From assembly GCF_010499245.1 (NCBI RefSeq), contig NZ_JAAGOW010000001.1:1-64000 (forward strand): DNA of 64,000 nucleotides, given 5' to 3'. Position numbers and translations under genes: made by a program. Below the pieces are notes generated by a model. The model was not told where the DNA came from. It did not search any database and worked only from the letters and a program-made list of their open reading frames with translations. Each line of letters starts with the position of its first letter. Within the stretch, counting starts at the first letter, position 1. Positions 1 to 9,006 of the stretch are shown here, piece after piece. The DNA is from Variovorax sp. WS11 (GTDB taxonomy: Bacteria; Pseudomonadota; Gammaproteobacteria; Burkholderiales; Burkholderiaceae_C).

Positions 1-1543
1 AGTACCCGCTGAACTCGCTCTTCTCGTCGTCGAACTTGGCATGCGCCTGGTCGGCCTGCTGCTGCGCATCGAGCGGCCGGTCTCGCACGTCCTGTACCGA
101 CAGCGCGCTGGCGATCACCAGCACCTCCTCGAGTGCGCCGCGGCTGCGCGCCTCCAGGATCATCCTCCCCACGCGCGGATCCAACGGCAGCTTCGCCAGC
201 TCCGCGCCCATCGGCGTGAGCTCGTTCGCATCGTCGACCGCGCCGAGCTCGTTGAGGAGCTGGTAGCCGTCGGCAATCGCACGCCGCTGCGGCGCCTCGA
301 GAAAGGGAAAGCGCTCCACATCGCCCAGGTGCAGCGACTTCATCCGCAGGATCACGCCGGCCAGCGAGGAACGCAGGATTTCCGGGTCGGTGAAGCGCGG
401 CCGCCCCTCGAAATCCTTCTCGTCGTAGAGCCGGATGCAGATGCCGTTGGCGACCCGCCCGCAGCGCCCCGCGCGCTGGTTGGCCGCGGCCTGGCTGATC
501 GGCTCGACCAGCAACTGCTCCACCTTGCTGCGGAAGCTGTAGCGCTTGACGCGCGCCGTGCCGGCGTCGATCACGTAGCGGATGCCCGGCACCGTCAGCG
601 AGGTCTCGGCCACGTTGGTGGCCAGCACGATGCGCCGGCCGCTGTGGCTGTCGAAGATGCGGTCCTGCTCGGCCTGCGACAGCCGCGCGAACAGCGGCAG
701 CACCTCGGCGTTGCGCAAGAGCGGTTGGTGGCTCAGGTGCTTGCGCAGGTGGTCGGCCGCCTCGCGGATCTCGCGTTCGCCGGGCAGGAAGACCAGGATG
801 TCGCCGCCATCGCGCGGGTCGCGCCAGAGCTCGTCGACGCCGTCGGCGATGGCGTCGTTGAGGTCGAAGTCGCGCGACTCCTCGAAGGGACGGTAGCGCT
901 GCTCGACCGGGTACATCCGCCCCGACACCATGATGGTCGGAGCCGGACCTTTGGCAGACGCGAAATGCTGCGCAAAGCGCTCGGCATCGATGGTTGCCGA
1001 GGTCACGATCACCTTCAGGTCGGGCCGCCGCGGCAGGATCTCGCGCAGGTAGCCCAGCAGGAAGTCGATGTTGAGCGAGCGTTCGTGCGCCTCGTCGATG
1101 ATCAGCGTGTCGTAGGCCTTGAGCAGCGGGTCGGTCTGCGTCTCGGCCAGCAGGATGCCGTCGGTCATCAGCTTCACGGAGGCATCGCGCGACAGCCGAT
1201 CCTGGAAGCGCACCTTGTAGCCCACCACCTCGCCCAGCGGCGTCTTGAGCTCTTCCGCAATCCGCTTGGCGACGGACGACGCGGCGATGCGCCGCGGCTG
1301 CGTGTGCCCGATCAACCGGCCCCGCCCCGGCGGCGCGTTGAGCTTGCCCCGGCCCATCGCCAGCGCGATCTTGGGCAGCTGCGTGGTCTTGCCCGAGCCG
1401 GTTTCGCCGCAGACGATGACCACCTGATGGCCGGCGATGGCTTCCGCGATTTCGTCGCGCCGCGCCGAAACGGGGAGCGACTCGGGGAACTCGATGACAA
1501 GCGGCGCGCCCGCGCGGACCGGATCGGATGGAAGGGAACTCAT
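1..1543 (-). CDS. hrpA: ATP-dependent RNA helicase HrpA, N-terminal part (runs off window)
   Basis: DEAH-box RNA helicase; only the N-terminal 514 or so residues are inside the window. The ATG at 1543 opens a frame without stops down to base 1. Walker A reads GETGSGKT at residues 46-53, and the DEAH box (IIDEAHER) is near residue 150, the spacing usual for DEAH helicases. Family members unwind RNA and help rescue stalled ribosomes; HrpA is normally about 1300 residues, so more than half the gene lies outside. It is transcribed divergently from the toxin-antitoxin pair at 1617. Confidence 0.92.
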   Translation of the reverse strand, partial: MSSLPSDPVRAGAPLVIEFPESLPVSARRDEIAEAIAGHQVVIVCGETGSGKTTQLPKIALAMGRGKLNAPPGRGRLIGHTQPRRIAASSVAKRIAEELKTPLGEVVGYKVRFQDRLSRDASVKLMTDGILLAETQTDPLLKAYDTLIIDEAHERSLNIDFLLGYLREILPRRPDLKVIVTSATIDAERFAQHFASAKGPAPTIMVSGRMYPVEQRYRPFEESRDFDLNDAIADGVDELWRDPRDGGDILVFLPGEREIREAADHLRKHLSHQPLLRNAEVLPLFARLSQAEQDRIFDSHSGRRIVLATNVAETSLTVPGIRYVIDAGTARVKRYSFRSKVEQLLVEPISQAAANQRAGRCGRVANGICIRLYDEKDFEGRPRFTDPEILRSSLAGVILRMKSLHLGDVERFPFLEAPQRRAIADGYQLLNELGAVDDANELTPMGAELAKLPLDPRVGRMILEARSRGALEEVLVIASALSVQDVRDRPLDAQQQADQAHAKFDDEKSEFSGY

Positions 1544-1570
1544 GAAGCGCCGCATTATCTCACTTCACGA

Positions 1571-1595
1571 GTTCACGTGCTACACTTGTTCACGT
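1571..1595. promoter_or_regulatory. Direct-repeat region upstream of the first toxin-antitoxin pair
   Basis: The 8-mer GTTCACGT occurs at 1571-1578 and again at 1588-1595, a 17-bp step, in the short gap between hrpA and the antitoxin start. A TACACT hexamer (1581-1586) between them could be a -10 box. Antitoxins of this type usually repress their own promoter, so an operator here is plausible but only inferred. Confidence 0.35.
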
Positions 1596-1616
1596 ATCGC
1601 TGCAGAGGCCATTCGA

Positions 1617-1862
1617 ATGACCAACCTGACCATCGCCATCGACGAAGCCATCGTGCGCAAGGCGCGGGTACGTGCCATCAACGAGGGCACGTCCGTCAGC
1701 GCCCGCATCCGCGAGTTCCTCGCCGACTACGCCCAGGGCAACGACCGCCAGCAGATCGCCGGCCAGGCCTTCATCGCCGCGGCTCGCCGCAGCAAGGCGA
1801 ACAGCGAGGGCGCGAAGTGGTCGCGCGACGACGCACACGACCGCCCCTACCCTTCCGAATGA
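1617..1862 (+). CDS. Antitoxin-like protein, VapB/ribbon-helix-helix type
   Basis: 81-residue protein beginning MTNLTIAIDEAIVRKARVRA, the beta-strand plus helix start typical of ribbon-helix-helix antitoxins, followed by a charged, probably toxin-binding tail. It overlaps the next gene, a PIN-domain protein, by four bases (ATGA), the usual layout of vapBC modules. The start at 1617 is chosen because homologous antitoxins begin at this strand; an in-frame extension upstream would run into hrpA. It would neutralise the toxin and autoregulate the pair. Family level is fairly sure; the specific subfamily is not. Confidence 0.75.
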   Translation: MTNLTIAIDEAIVRKARVRAINEGTSVSARIREFLADYAQGNDRQQIAGQAFIAAARRSKANSEGAKWSRDDAHDRPYPSE

Positions 1863-2278
1863 CCACCTTCTTCGACACCAACGTGCTGGTCTACGCGGTC
1901 GACGCGGGCGATCCGGTGCGCAAGGAAATCGCGATCGACCGCTTTGCCCGGGCCATCAAGGACGACTCGATCGCCCTCAGCACCCAGGTGCTGCAGGAGT
2001 TCTACAACATCACGACGCGCAAGCTGAAGCCGCCGCTCAGCGCGCGCGAGGCCACAAGCCAGATCAGCCAGCTGTGCGCCTTTGACGTGGTCGGCGCCAC
2101 GGCCGACAGCGTCCTGGCCGCGGCCGAGCTGGCGCAAAAGCACCGCCTGCAATGGTGGGACGCGCTGATCCTCGAAGCCGCGCTGCGCGCCAACGCCGAC
2201 GTCCTGGTCTCGCAGGATGGCCAGCATGGCCAGCGCTTCGGCAAGCTCGTCGTCGAGAATCCATTCCATCCCGGCTGA
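1859..2278 (+). CDS. PIN-domain toxin, VapC type
   Basis: 139-residue PIN domain, a metal-dependent ribonuclease fold. The N-terminus MTTFFDTNVLVYAVD supplies the first conserved Asp (residue 6); QVLQEFYN supplies the central Glu; WWDALILEAA and the C-terminal LVSQD segment supply the later acidic residues. In VapC family proteins these acidic residues bind Mg2+ for RNA cleavage. It is coupled to its antitoxin by an ATGA overlap. All expected acidic positions appear present, so the toxin looks intact. Confidence 0.85.
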   Translation: MTTFFDTNVLVYAVDAGDPVRKEIAIDRFARAIKDDSIALSTQVLQEFYNITTRKLKPPLSAREATSQISQLCAFDVVGATADSVLAAAELAQKHRLQWWDALILEAALRANADVLVSQDGQHGQRFGKLVVENPFHPG

Positions 2279-2304
2279 CGCCGGCCCTCCTCACGGCTTC
2301 CTCC

Positions 2305-3651
2305 ATGTCCACCGTCTTCAACTTCACCTTCGTCCCCTGGTTCCGCTCGGTGGCGCCCTATATCCACATGCATCGTGGCAAGACCTTCGTGGTCGCCATG
2401 GCAGGCGAGGCGATCGCGGCCGGCAAGCTGCCGAACATCGCGCAGGACCTCGCGCTGATCCAGAGCATGGGCGTCAAGGTGGTGCTGGTGCACGGCTTCC
2501 GGCCGCAGGTCAACGAACAGCTGCGCGCCAAGGGCCACGAGGCGAAGTACTCGCACGGCATCCGCATCACCGACGAGGTGGCACTCGACTGCGCACAGGA
2601 GGCCGCCGGCCAGCTGCGCTACGAGATCGAGGCGGCCTTCAGCCAGGGCCTGCCGAACACGCCCATGGCCGGCTCGACGGTGCGCATGATCTCGGGCAAC
2701 TTCATCACCGCCCGGCCGGTCGGCGTGGTCGACGGCGTCGACTTCCAGCACTCGGGCCTGGTGCGCAAGGTCGATGCCGCGGGGATCCGCCGCGGGCTGG
2801 ACTTCGGCGCCATGGTGCTGATGTCACCCTTCGGTTTCTCGCCCACCGGCGAGGCCTTCAACCTGACGATGGAGGAGGTCGCGACCAGCGTGGCCATGTC
2901 GATCCAGGCCGACAAGCTGATCTTCCTGACCGAAGTGCCCGGCATCCCGCAGGATCCCACCCAGCCCATCAGCGAGGACAACCCCATCGACACCGAGCTG
3001 CCCCTGGACAGCGCAAGGAAGCTGCTGGCCTCGCTCTCGTCGCCGCAGAAGCCGACCGACACGGCCTTCTACCTGCAGCACTGCGTCAAGGCCTGCGAAG
3101 CGGGCGTGGAGCGCAACCACATCATTCCCTTCGCGGTCGACGGCTCGCTGCTGCTCGAGGTCTACGTGCACGACGGCATCGGCACCATGGTGATCGACGA
3201 AAAGCTCGAATCGCTGCGCGAGGCGACGGCGGACGACATCGGCGGCATCCTGCAGCTGATCGAGCCCTTCGAGCGCGACGGCACCCTGGTCAAGCGCAGC
3301 CGCACCGAGATCGAGCGCGACATCGGCCAGTACACGGTGATCGAGCACGACGGCGTGATCTTCGGCTGCGCCGCCCTCTACCCCTACCCGGAAGCGAAGA
3401 CCGCCGAGATGGCGGCGCTCACCGTGTCGCCCCAATCGCAGTCGCAGGGCGACGGCGAGCGCATCCTCAAGCGCGTCGAGCAGCGCGCCAAGGCCAGCGG
3501 GATCGAGAGCATATTCGTGCTGACCACCCGCACCATGCACTGGTTCCTGAAACGCGGCTTCCAGCAGGTCAACCCCGACTGGCTGCCCGAGGCACGCAAG
3601 CGCAAGTACAACTGGGACCGCAAGAGCCAGGTGCTGGTCAAGAAGCTCTGA
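2305..3651 (+). CDS. argA: Amino-acid N-acetyltransferase (N-acetylglutamate synthase)
   Basis: 448 residues with an N-terminal amino-acid-kinase-like domain (roughly 20-295, including [14 protein letters not shown]) and a C-terminal GNAT domain (roughly 305-445). This is the classical two-domain ArgA, which acetylates glutamate with acetyl-CoA as the first step of arginine synthesis and is usually feedback-inhibited by arginine. The start [20 protein letters not shown] is the conserved ArgA beginning. It is followed 11 bases later by dapC. Confidence 0.95.
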   Translation: MSTVFNFTFVPWFRSVAPYIHMHRGKTFVVAMAGEAIAAGKLPNIAQDLALIQSMGVKVVLVHGFRPQVNEQLRAKGHEAKYSHGIRITDEVALDCAQEAAGQLRYEIEAAFSQGLPNTPMAGSTVRMISGNFITARPVGVVDGVDFQHSGLVRKVDAAGIRRGLDFGAMVLMSPFGFSPTGEAFNLTMEEVATSVAMSIQADKLIFLTEVPGIPQDPTQPISEDNPIDTELPLDSARKLLASLSSPQKPTDTAFYLQHCVKACEAGVERNHIIPFAVDGSLLLEVYVHDGIGTMVIDEKLESLREATADDIGGILQLIEPFERDGTLVKRSRTEIERDIGQYTVIEHDGVIFGCAALYPYPEAKTAEMAALTVSPQSQSQGDGERILKRVEQRAKASGIESIFVLTTRTMHWFLKRGFQQVNPDWLPEARKRKYNWDRKSQVLVKKL

Positions 3652-3662
3652 ACGACGACGCC

Positions 3663-4874
3663 ATGAATCCCCTGCTTTCCAAGCTGCAACCCTACCCCTT
3701 CGAGCGGCTGCGCCGGCTCTTCGCCGACGTCACGCCGAATCCGGAATTCGCGCCCATCAGCCTGGGCATCGGCGAGCCCAAGCACCCGACGCCGGAATTC
3801 ATCAAGCAGGCACTGTCGGCTGGTCTGGGCGCGCTGGCGGTCTATCCGGCGACCGCCGGCGACCTGAAGCTGCGCCAGTCCTTCACCGCCTGGCTGCAGC
3901 GCCGCTATGCGCTCGAACTGGATCCGGCGACGCAGGTGCTGCCGGTCAACGGATCGCGCGAGGCGCTGTTCGCGCTCGCGCAGACGGTGGTCGATGCATC
4001 GAAGACGCCGGCCCCGGTGGTGCTCTCGCCCAATCCCTTCTATCAGATCTACGAAGGCGCGGCCCTGCTGGCGGGCGCCGAGCCCTACTACGTGCCCAGC
4101 GTGCCGGCGCGCAACTTCGCCGTAGATTGGGACAGCGTGCCGGCCGCGGTCTGGGAACGCACCCAGCTGGTCTTCGTGTGCTCGCCCGGCAATCCAACCG
4201 GCGCGGTGATGCCGATGGAGGAGTGGCAGAAGCTCTTCGCCCTGTCCGACCGCTACGGCTTCGTGATCGCGTCCGACGAGTGCTACAGCGAGATCTACTT
4301 CCGCGACGAGCCGCCGCTCGGCGGCCTGGAGGCCGCGGCAAGGCTGGGCCGCGGCGACTTCCGCAACCTCATCGCCCTCACCTCGCTGTCCAAGCGCAGC
4401 AACGTGCCGGGCCTGCGCAGCGGCTTCGTGGCGGGCGATGCCGCGATCATCAAGTCCTTCCTGCTCTACCGCACCTACCACGGCAGCGCCATGAGCGGGG
4501 CGGTGGCAGCGGCCAGCATCGCGGCCTGGGGCGACGAGGCGCACGTGGTGGACAACCGCGCCCAGTACCGCGCCAAGTTCGCGGCCGTGACGCCCCTGCT
4601 CGAAAAAGTGCTGGACGTCCGGCTGCCCGACGCGAGCTTCTATTTGTGGGCCGGCATCCCCGCGGCGTGGCAGGGCGACGACGCCGCCTTCGCCCGGGCG
4701 CTCCACGCTCAATACAATGTCACGGTGCTGCCCGGCAGCTACCTCGCGCGCGAGGTCAACGGTGCCAACCCGGGCCACGGCCGCATCCGCATGGCACTGG
4801 TGGCCGACACCGCCGAATGCACCGAGGCCGCGCAGCGCATCGTGAACTTCATCCAGAACCGAGCCCATCCATGA
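3663..4874 (+). CDS. dapC: Succinyldiaminopimelate transaminase
   Basis: 403-residue class I/II PLP-dependent aminotransferase. SLSKRSN places the Schiff-base lysine near residue 244, and [12 protein letters not shown] and SDECYSEIY are typical fold-type I motifs. The position directly before dapD (four-base ATGA overlap) and near dapE identifies it as DapC, which makes N-succinyl-LL-2,6-diaminopimelate for lysine and peptidoglycan. ArgD can do the same reaction in other bacteria; here context favours a dedicated DapC. Confidence 0.92.
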   Translation: MNPLLSKLQPYPFERLRRLFADVTPNPEFAPISLGIGEPKHPTPEFIKQALSAGLGALAVYPATAGDLKLRQSFTAWLQRRYALELDPATQVLPVNGSREALFALAQTVVDASKTPAPVVLSPNPFYQIYEGAALLAGAEPYYVPSVPARNFAVDWDSVPAAVWERTQLVFVCSPGNPTGAVMPMEEWQKLFALSDRYGFVIASDECYSEIYFRDEPPLGGLEAAARLGRGDFRNLIALTSLSKRSNVPGLRSGFVAGDAAIIKSFLLYRTYHGSAMSGAVAAASIAAWGDEAHVVDNRAQYRAKFAAVTPLLEKVLDVRLPDASFYLWAGIPAAWQGDDAAFARALHAQYNVTVLPGSYLAREVNGANPGHGRIRMALVADTAECTEAAQRIVNFIQNRAHP

Positions 4875-5695
4875 CCCAGCAACTCCAGCAGACCATCGAC
4901 GCCGCGTGGGAAGACCGCGCCAATCTCTCCGCCACCAGCGCCCCGAAGGAAGTTCGCGATGCGGTCGAGCACGTGATCGCCGAGCTCAACAACGGCCAGT
5001 TGCGCGTCGCCACCCGCGAGGCCGTGGGCCAGTGGACCGTGCACCAGTGGATCAAGAAGGCCGTGCTGCTGTCCTTCCGCATCAAGGACAACGAGCAGAT
5101 GCAGGCCGGCTCGCTCGGCTTCTACGACAAGGTGCCGACCAAGTTCTCGCACCTCTCGGCCAACGAGCTCAAGGAAGCCGGCGTGCGCATCGTGCCGCCG
5201 GCCGTGGCACGCCGCGGCAGCTACATCGCCAAGGGCGCGATCCTGATGCCCTCCTACGTGAACATCGGCGCCTACGTCGGCGAAGGCACCATGGTCGACA
5301 CCTGGGCCACCGTCGGCTCCTGCGCCCAGATCGGCGCCAACGTGCATCTCTCGGGCGGCGTGGGCATCGGCGGCGTGCTGGAGCCGCTGCAGGCCGGCCC
5401 GACCATCATCGAGGACAACTGCTTCATCGGCGCGCGCTCCGAAGTGGTCGAAGGCGTGGTCATCGAAGAGAACTCGGTGCTCTCGATGGGCGTGTACATC
5501 GGCCAGAGCACCCCCATCTACGACCGCACGACCGGCGAAGTCACCTACGGCCGCGTGCCCGCGGGCTCGGTGGTCATCAGCGGCAGCCTGCCCAAGGACA
5601 ACGGCAAGTACAGCCTCTATGCCGCGATCATCGTCAAGCGCGTGGACGCGCAGACGCGCGCGAAGACCTCGCTGAACGACCTGCTGCGCGACTGA
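4871..5695 (+). CDS. dapD: Tetrahydrodipicolinate N-succinyltransferase
   Basis: 274 residues, the normal length of DapD. An N-terminal helical domain is followed by a left-handed beta-helix of hexapeptide repeats (for example from [20 protein letters not shown], then [20 protein letters not shown]). The enzyme transfers succinyl from succinyl-CoA to tetrahydrodipicolinate in the succinylase branch of lysine/DAP synthesis and works as a trimer. It is translationally coupled to dapC by an ATGA overlap. Confidence 0.97.
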   Translation: MTQQLQQTIDAAWEDRANLSATSAPKEVRDAVEHVIAELNNGQLRVATREAVGQWTVHQWIKKAVLLSFRIKDNEQMQAGSLGFYDKVPTKFSHLSANELKEAGVRIVPPAVARRGSYIAKGAILMPSYVNIGAYVGEGTMVDTWATVGSCAQIGANVHLSGGVGIGGVLEPLQAGPTIIEDNCFIGARSEVVEGVVIEENSVLSMGVYIGQSTPIYDRTTGEVTYGRVPAGSVVISGSLPKDNGKYSLYAAIIVKRVDAQTRAKTSLNDLLRD

Positions 5696-5743
5696 GCCGG
5701 CGAGCCGCCACCTTTTTCACAACCACGCTGGAGGAGAGAGCCG

Positions 5744-6892
5744 ATGAAGACGATGGAGCGAATTCTGCGCCTGATGGCCGAGCGCAAGGCATCCGACATC
5801 TACCTGTCGGCCAACGCCCCGGCACTGATCCGCATCAACGGCAACTGCGTGCCCATCAACGGGCAGGTGCTGCCGCCCGAGGCGCCGCTGGCCCTGCTGG
5901 CCGAGGTGGTACCCGAGCAGCGCATCGCCGAGCTCGAACGCACCGGCGAGCTCAACATGGCGATCGCCCTCGAAGGCGCCGGCAACTTCCGCGTCAGCGG
6001 CATGCGCCAGCGTGGCAGCTATGCGGTGGTGGTGCGGCACATCGCCTCGGTGATCCCCTCCTTCGACGAGCTGAACCTGCCCGAGATCCTCAAGACCCTC
6101 GTGATGGAGAAGCGCGGCCTGATCCTGATGGTGGGCTCCACCGGCGCCGGCAAGAGCACCACCCTGGCCTCCATGCTGGACTACCGCAACGAGCACGCCA
6201 GCGGCCACATCCTCACGGTCGAGGAGCCGATCGAGTTCACCTTCACCAACAAGAAGTCGATGGTGAACCAGCGCGACGTCGGCAGCGACACGCAGTCGCT
6301 GCAGATCGCCCTGAAGAACGCGCTGCGCCAGGCGCCCGACGTGATCCAGATCGGCGAGATCCGCGACCGCGAGACCATGACGGCCGCGATCGCCTACGCC
6401 CAGTCGGGCCACCTGTGCGTGGCCACGCTGCACGCCAACAACAGCTACCGCGCGCTCAACCGCATCCTGAGCTTCTACCCGGTGGAGGTGCGCTCCACCC
6501 TGCTGAACGACCTGGGCGGCGCGCTGCGCGCGATCGTTGCGCAGCGCCTGCTGCGCACGCCCAACAGCAGCCGCGTGCCGGCGCTGGAGGTGATGCTCAA
6601 CACGGCGCTGGTCGCCGAGCTGATCGGCAAGGGCGACTTCTCCGGCGTCAAGGAGGCCATGGAGCAGTCTATGGCCGAAGGCTCGCAGACCTTCGAGGAA
6701 GACATCGCCCGCCTCATCACCGAGAACCGCATCACCCGCGAGGAAGGCCTGTCGCAGGCCGACTCCCCGACCAACCTGATGTGGCGCCTGCAGAACCGCA
6801 ACGCCTCGCCGGCGCGCAAGGAAGAGCAGGCCTTGCTCGACCAGGTCGACGAACCTTCCTTCACGGACATCACGCTCGACGTCCGCCACTAG
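5744..6892 (+). CDS. pilU: Type IV pilus retraction ATPase PilU-like
   Basis: 382-residue PilT/PilU-family hexameric ATPase. Walker A GSTGAGKST lies near residues 131-139, Walker B is in VIQIGEIRDRETM, and the His-box region is in LHANNSYRALNRIL. The C-terminal extension past the PilT core and the start MERILRLMAERKASDIYL fit PilU rather than PilT. A good Shine-Dalgarno (GGAGGAGAG) precedes the ATG. It sits alone between dapD and dapE, away from a pilT gene, an unexpected place for a motility motor. Confidence 0.88.
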   Translation: MKTMERILRLMAERKASDIYLSANAPALIRINGNCVPINGQVLPPEAPLALLAEVVPEQRIAELERTGELNMAIALEGAGNFRVSGMRQRGSYAVVVRHIASVIPSFDELNLPEILKTLVMEKRGLILMVGSTGAGKSTTLASMLDYRNEHASGHILTVEEPIEFTFTNKKSMVNQRDVGSDTQSLQIALKNALRQAPDVIQIGEIRDRETMTAAIAYAQSGHLCVATLHANNSYRALNRILSFYPVEVRSTLLNDLGGALRAIVAQRLLRTPNSSRVPALEVMLNTALVAELIGKGDFSGVKEAMEQSMAEGSQTFEEDIARLITENRITREEGLSQADSPTNLMWRLQNRNASPARKEEQALLDQVDEPSFTDITLDVRH

Positions 6893-6901
6893 CTTTTTTT
6901 C

Positions 6902-8083
6902 ATGTCCCGCACGCTGCAACTCGCCGAACAACTGATCTCGCGCCCCTCGGTCACTCCCGACGATGCGGGCTGCCAGCAGATCCTCGGCGAGCGGCTGGCG
7001 CGGCTGGGCTTCAGGCTCGAGACTCTCGAAAGCGGCCCCGCCGACTTCCGCGTGACCAACCTGTGGGCCGTGCGTCCGGGCAGTGCGGGCGCCGAGGCCG
7101 CACGCACGCTGGTCTTCGCCGGCCACACCGACGTGGTGCCCACCGGCCCGCTGGAGCAGTGGAAAAGCCACCCCTTCACGCCCACTCACCGCGACGGCCG
7201 GCTCTACGGCCGCGGCGCCTGCGACATGAAGACCTCGCTCGCCGCCTTCGTGGTCGCGATCGAGGACTTCCTGGCCGTTCGGCCCGACCCGCGGCTCACG
7301 CTGGCCTTGCTGCTCACCAGCGACGAGGAAGGCCCCGCCGTCGACGGCACGGTGGTGGTGTGCAAGGCGCTGGCCGCGCGCGGGGAACGCCTCGATTACT
7401 GCATCGTCGGCGAGCCGACCTCGGTCGAACGCTGCGGCGACATGATCAAGAACGGCCGCCGCGGCACCATGAGCGGGCGGCTCACCATCCAGGGCGTGCA
7501 GGGCCACATCGCCTACCCGCATCTCGCGAAGAACCCGGTCCACGCCTTCGCGCCGACGCTGGCCGAGCTGGTCGCGATCAACGACGCAGGCGCCTGGGAC
7601 GCAGCGCCCAATGCGTATTTCCAGCCGACCAGTTGGCAGATCAGCAACATCCACGCGGGCACCGGCGCCAGCAATGTGATCCCCGGCAGCGCGGTGATCG
7701 ATTTCAACTTCCGCTTCTCGACCGAGGCCACCCCCGAGTCCCTGCAGGCGCGGGTGAAGGCGGTGCTCGATGCGCACGGGCTCGACTACACCCTGTCGTG
7801 GACCGTGGGCGGCCTCCCCTTCCTCACCCCGCCCGGCGAGCTGGTGGCCGCGGTGCAGCAGGCCGTCCGCGACGAAACCGGCATCGAGACCGAGCTGTCG
7901 ACCAGCGGCGGCACCAGCGACGCGCGCTTCATCGCGAAGATCTGCAAGCAGGTGGTGGAACTGGGCCCGGTCAACGCCAGCATCCACAAGATCGACGAGC
8001 ACATCGCCGTCGCCGAGATCGAGCAGCTCAAGAACATCTACCAACGCACGCTGGATCGGCTCGAAGCGCTGGTTTCGGTATGA
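6902..8083 (+). CDS. dapE: Succinyl-diaminopimelate desuccinylase
   Basis: 393-residue M20-family zinc hydrolase. Metal-binding motifs are [12 protein letters not shown] (near residue 73), [27 protein letters not shown] and, near the C-terminus, [11 protein letters not shown]. DapE cleaves N-succinyl-LL-diaminopimelate to LL-diaminopimelate and succinate, completing the branch begun by dapD and dapC just upstream. The ATG follows the pilU stop by nine bases, so it is probably in the same transcript. Confidence 0.95.
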   Translation: MSRTLQLAEQLISRPSVTPDDAGCQQILGERLARLGFRLETLESGPADFRVTNLWAVRPGSAGAEAARTLVFAGHTDVVPTGPLEQWKSHPFTPTHRDGRLYGRGACDMKTSLAAFVVAIEDFLAVRPDPRLTLALLLTSDEEGPAVDGTVVVCKALAARGERLDYCIVGEPTSVERCGDMIKNGRRGTMSGRLTIQGVQGHIAYPHLAKNPVHAFAPTLAELVAINDAGAWDAAPNAYFQPTSWQISNIHAGTGASNVIPGSAVIDFNFRFSTEATPESLQARVKAVLDAHGLDYTLSWTVGGLPFLTPPGELVAAVQQAVRDETGIETELSTSGGTSDARFIAKICKQVVELGPVNASIHKIDEHIAVAEIEQLKNIYQRTLDRLEALVSV

Positions 8084-8108
8084 GCGCCGCCCGGCCGCCC
8101 GAAGGCGC
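8081..8108 (+). repeat. 28-bp dispersed repeat, copy A (between dapE and prmB)
   Basis: The 28-mer starting TGAGCGCCGCCCGGCCGCCC and ending GAAGGCGC is identical to copies at 30146 and 30230. Its first three bases are the dapE stop codon. The spacer that follows ends in ATGAGC, so ATGAGC occurs at both ends (8079-8084 and 8140-8145), as if an element had been inserted into an ancestral ATGA stop/start overlap. Confidence 0.8.
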
Positions 8109-8139
8109 TCGCACCGCAGCCGAAGGCGAAGGTTTTCCA

Positions 8140-9006
8140 ATGAGCACCGTGATCGAATTGATCGAGGCCGGCGAAAGGCAGCTGGCCGAGGCTGGCGTCG
8201 CTTTCGGCCACGGAACCACCAACGCCTTCGATGAAGCCGCCTGGCTGGTGCTGTGGCGCCTGGGCCTGCCGCTCGACGGCCTGGACGAGGCGGCCGAGCG
8301 CCCGGTCTCGCCGGCGGACGCCGCACGCGTGGCCGAGCTGCTGGCGGCCCGCATCGCGACGCGCAAACCCGCCGCCTACCTCACCCGGGAGGCCTGGCTG
8401 CAGGGCGTGTCCTTCTACGTGGACGAGCGCGCCATCGTGCCGCGCAGCTTCATCGCCGAGCTGCTGGCCGACGGAACCATCGATCCCTGGCTCGGCGAGC
8501 ACACGCAACGGGTGCTGGACCTGTGCACCGGCAACGGCAGCCTCGCCGTGCTGGCGGCGCTGACCTATCCGGACATCCGCGTCGATGCGGCCGATCTTTC
8601 GACCGAGGCCCTCGAGGTCGCGGCCATCAACGTCACGCGCCACCAGCTCGACGATCGCGTCACGCTCGTTGAATCCGACGGGCTCGCTGCCCTGCGCGGC
8701 CCCTACGACCTGATCCTCTGCAACCCGCCTTACGTCAATGCGCAGAGCATGGCCGCCCTGCCCGCCGAATACCGCGCCGAGCCCGAGCTTGCGCTGGCCG
8801 GCGGCGCCGACGGCATGGACTTCGTGCGCCGGCTGTTCGCCGACGCGCCGTCCCGCATGAGCGAGCACGCCGTGCTAGTGCTGGAGATCGGCAACGAGCG
8901 CGCGCATTTCGAGGCGGCGTTCCCGAAACTCGAGGTGGTGTGGCTCGCCACCAGCGCTGGCGACGACCAGGTGCTCCTGGCGACCCGCGAATCCCTTCTT
9001 TCATGA
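8140..9006 (+). CDS. prmB: 50S ribosomal protein L3 N(5)-glutamine methyltransferase
   Basis: 288-residue class I SAM-dependent methyltransferase. The VLDLCTGNGSLAVLAA motif binds SAM and LILCNPPYVNA holds the NPPY catalytic motif of N5-glutamine methyltransferases. The N-terminal helical domain and the absence of a prfA neighbour favour PrmB (ribosomal protein L3) over PrmC. The start at 8140 (MSTVIELIEAGERQLAEAG) is preferred to the in-frame ATG at 8080, because the latter would translate the dispersed repeat. It overlaps the next gene by ATGA. Confidence 0.9.
   Translation: MSTVIELIEAGERQLAEAGVAFGHGTTNAFDEAAWLVLWRLGLPLDGLDEAAERPVSPADAARVAELLAARIATRKPAAYLTREAWLQGVSFYVDERAIVPRSFIAELLADGTIDPWLGEHTQRVLDLCTGNGSLAVLAALTYPDIRVDAADLSTEALEVAAINVTRHQLDDRVTLVESDGLAALRGPYDLILCNPPYVNAQSMAALPAEYRAEPELALAGGADGMDFVRRLFADAPSRMSEHAVLVLEIGNERAHFEAAFPKLEVVWLATSAGDDQVLLATRESLLS

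Noticed and set aside
41..2278. Very long plus-strand open frame antisense to hrpA and covering the toxin-antitoxin pair
   Set aside because: Antisense shadow of a GC-rich gene; the sequence lacks domains until it enters the true PIN-domain gene at 1859.
4906..9006. 1366-codon open frame over dapD, pilU and dapE
   Set aside because: Low-complexity Arg/Ala/Gly-rich translation in the wrong frame; only its end (from 8140) is the real prmB.
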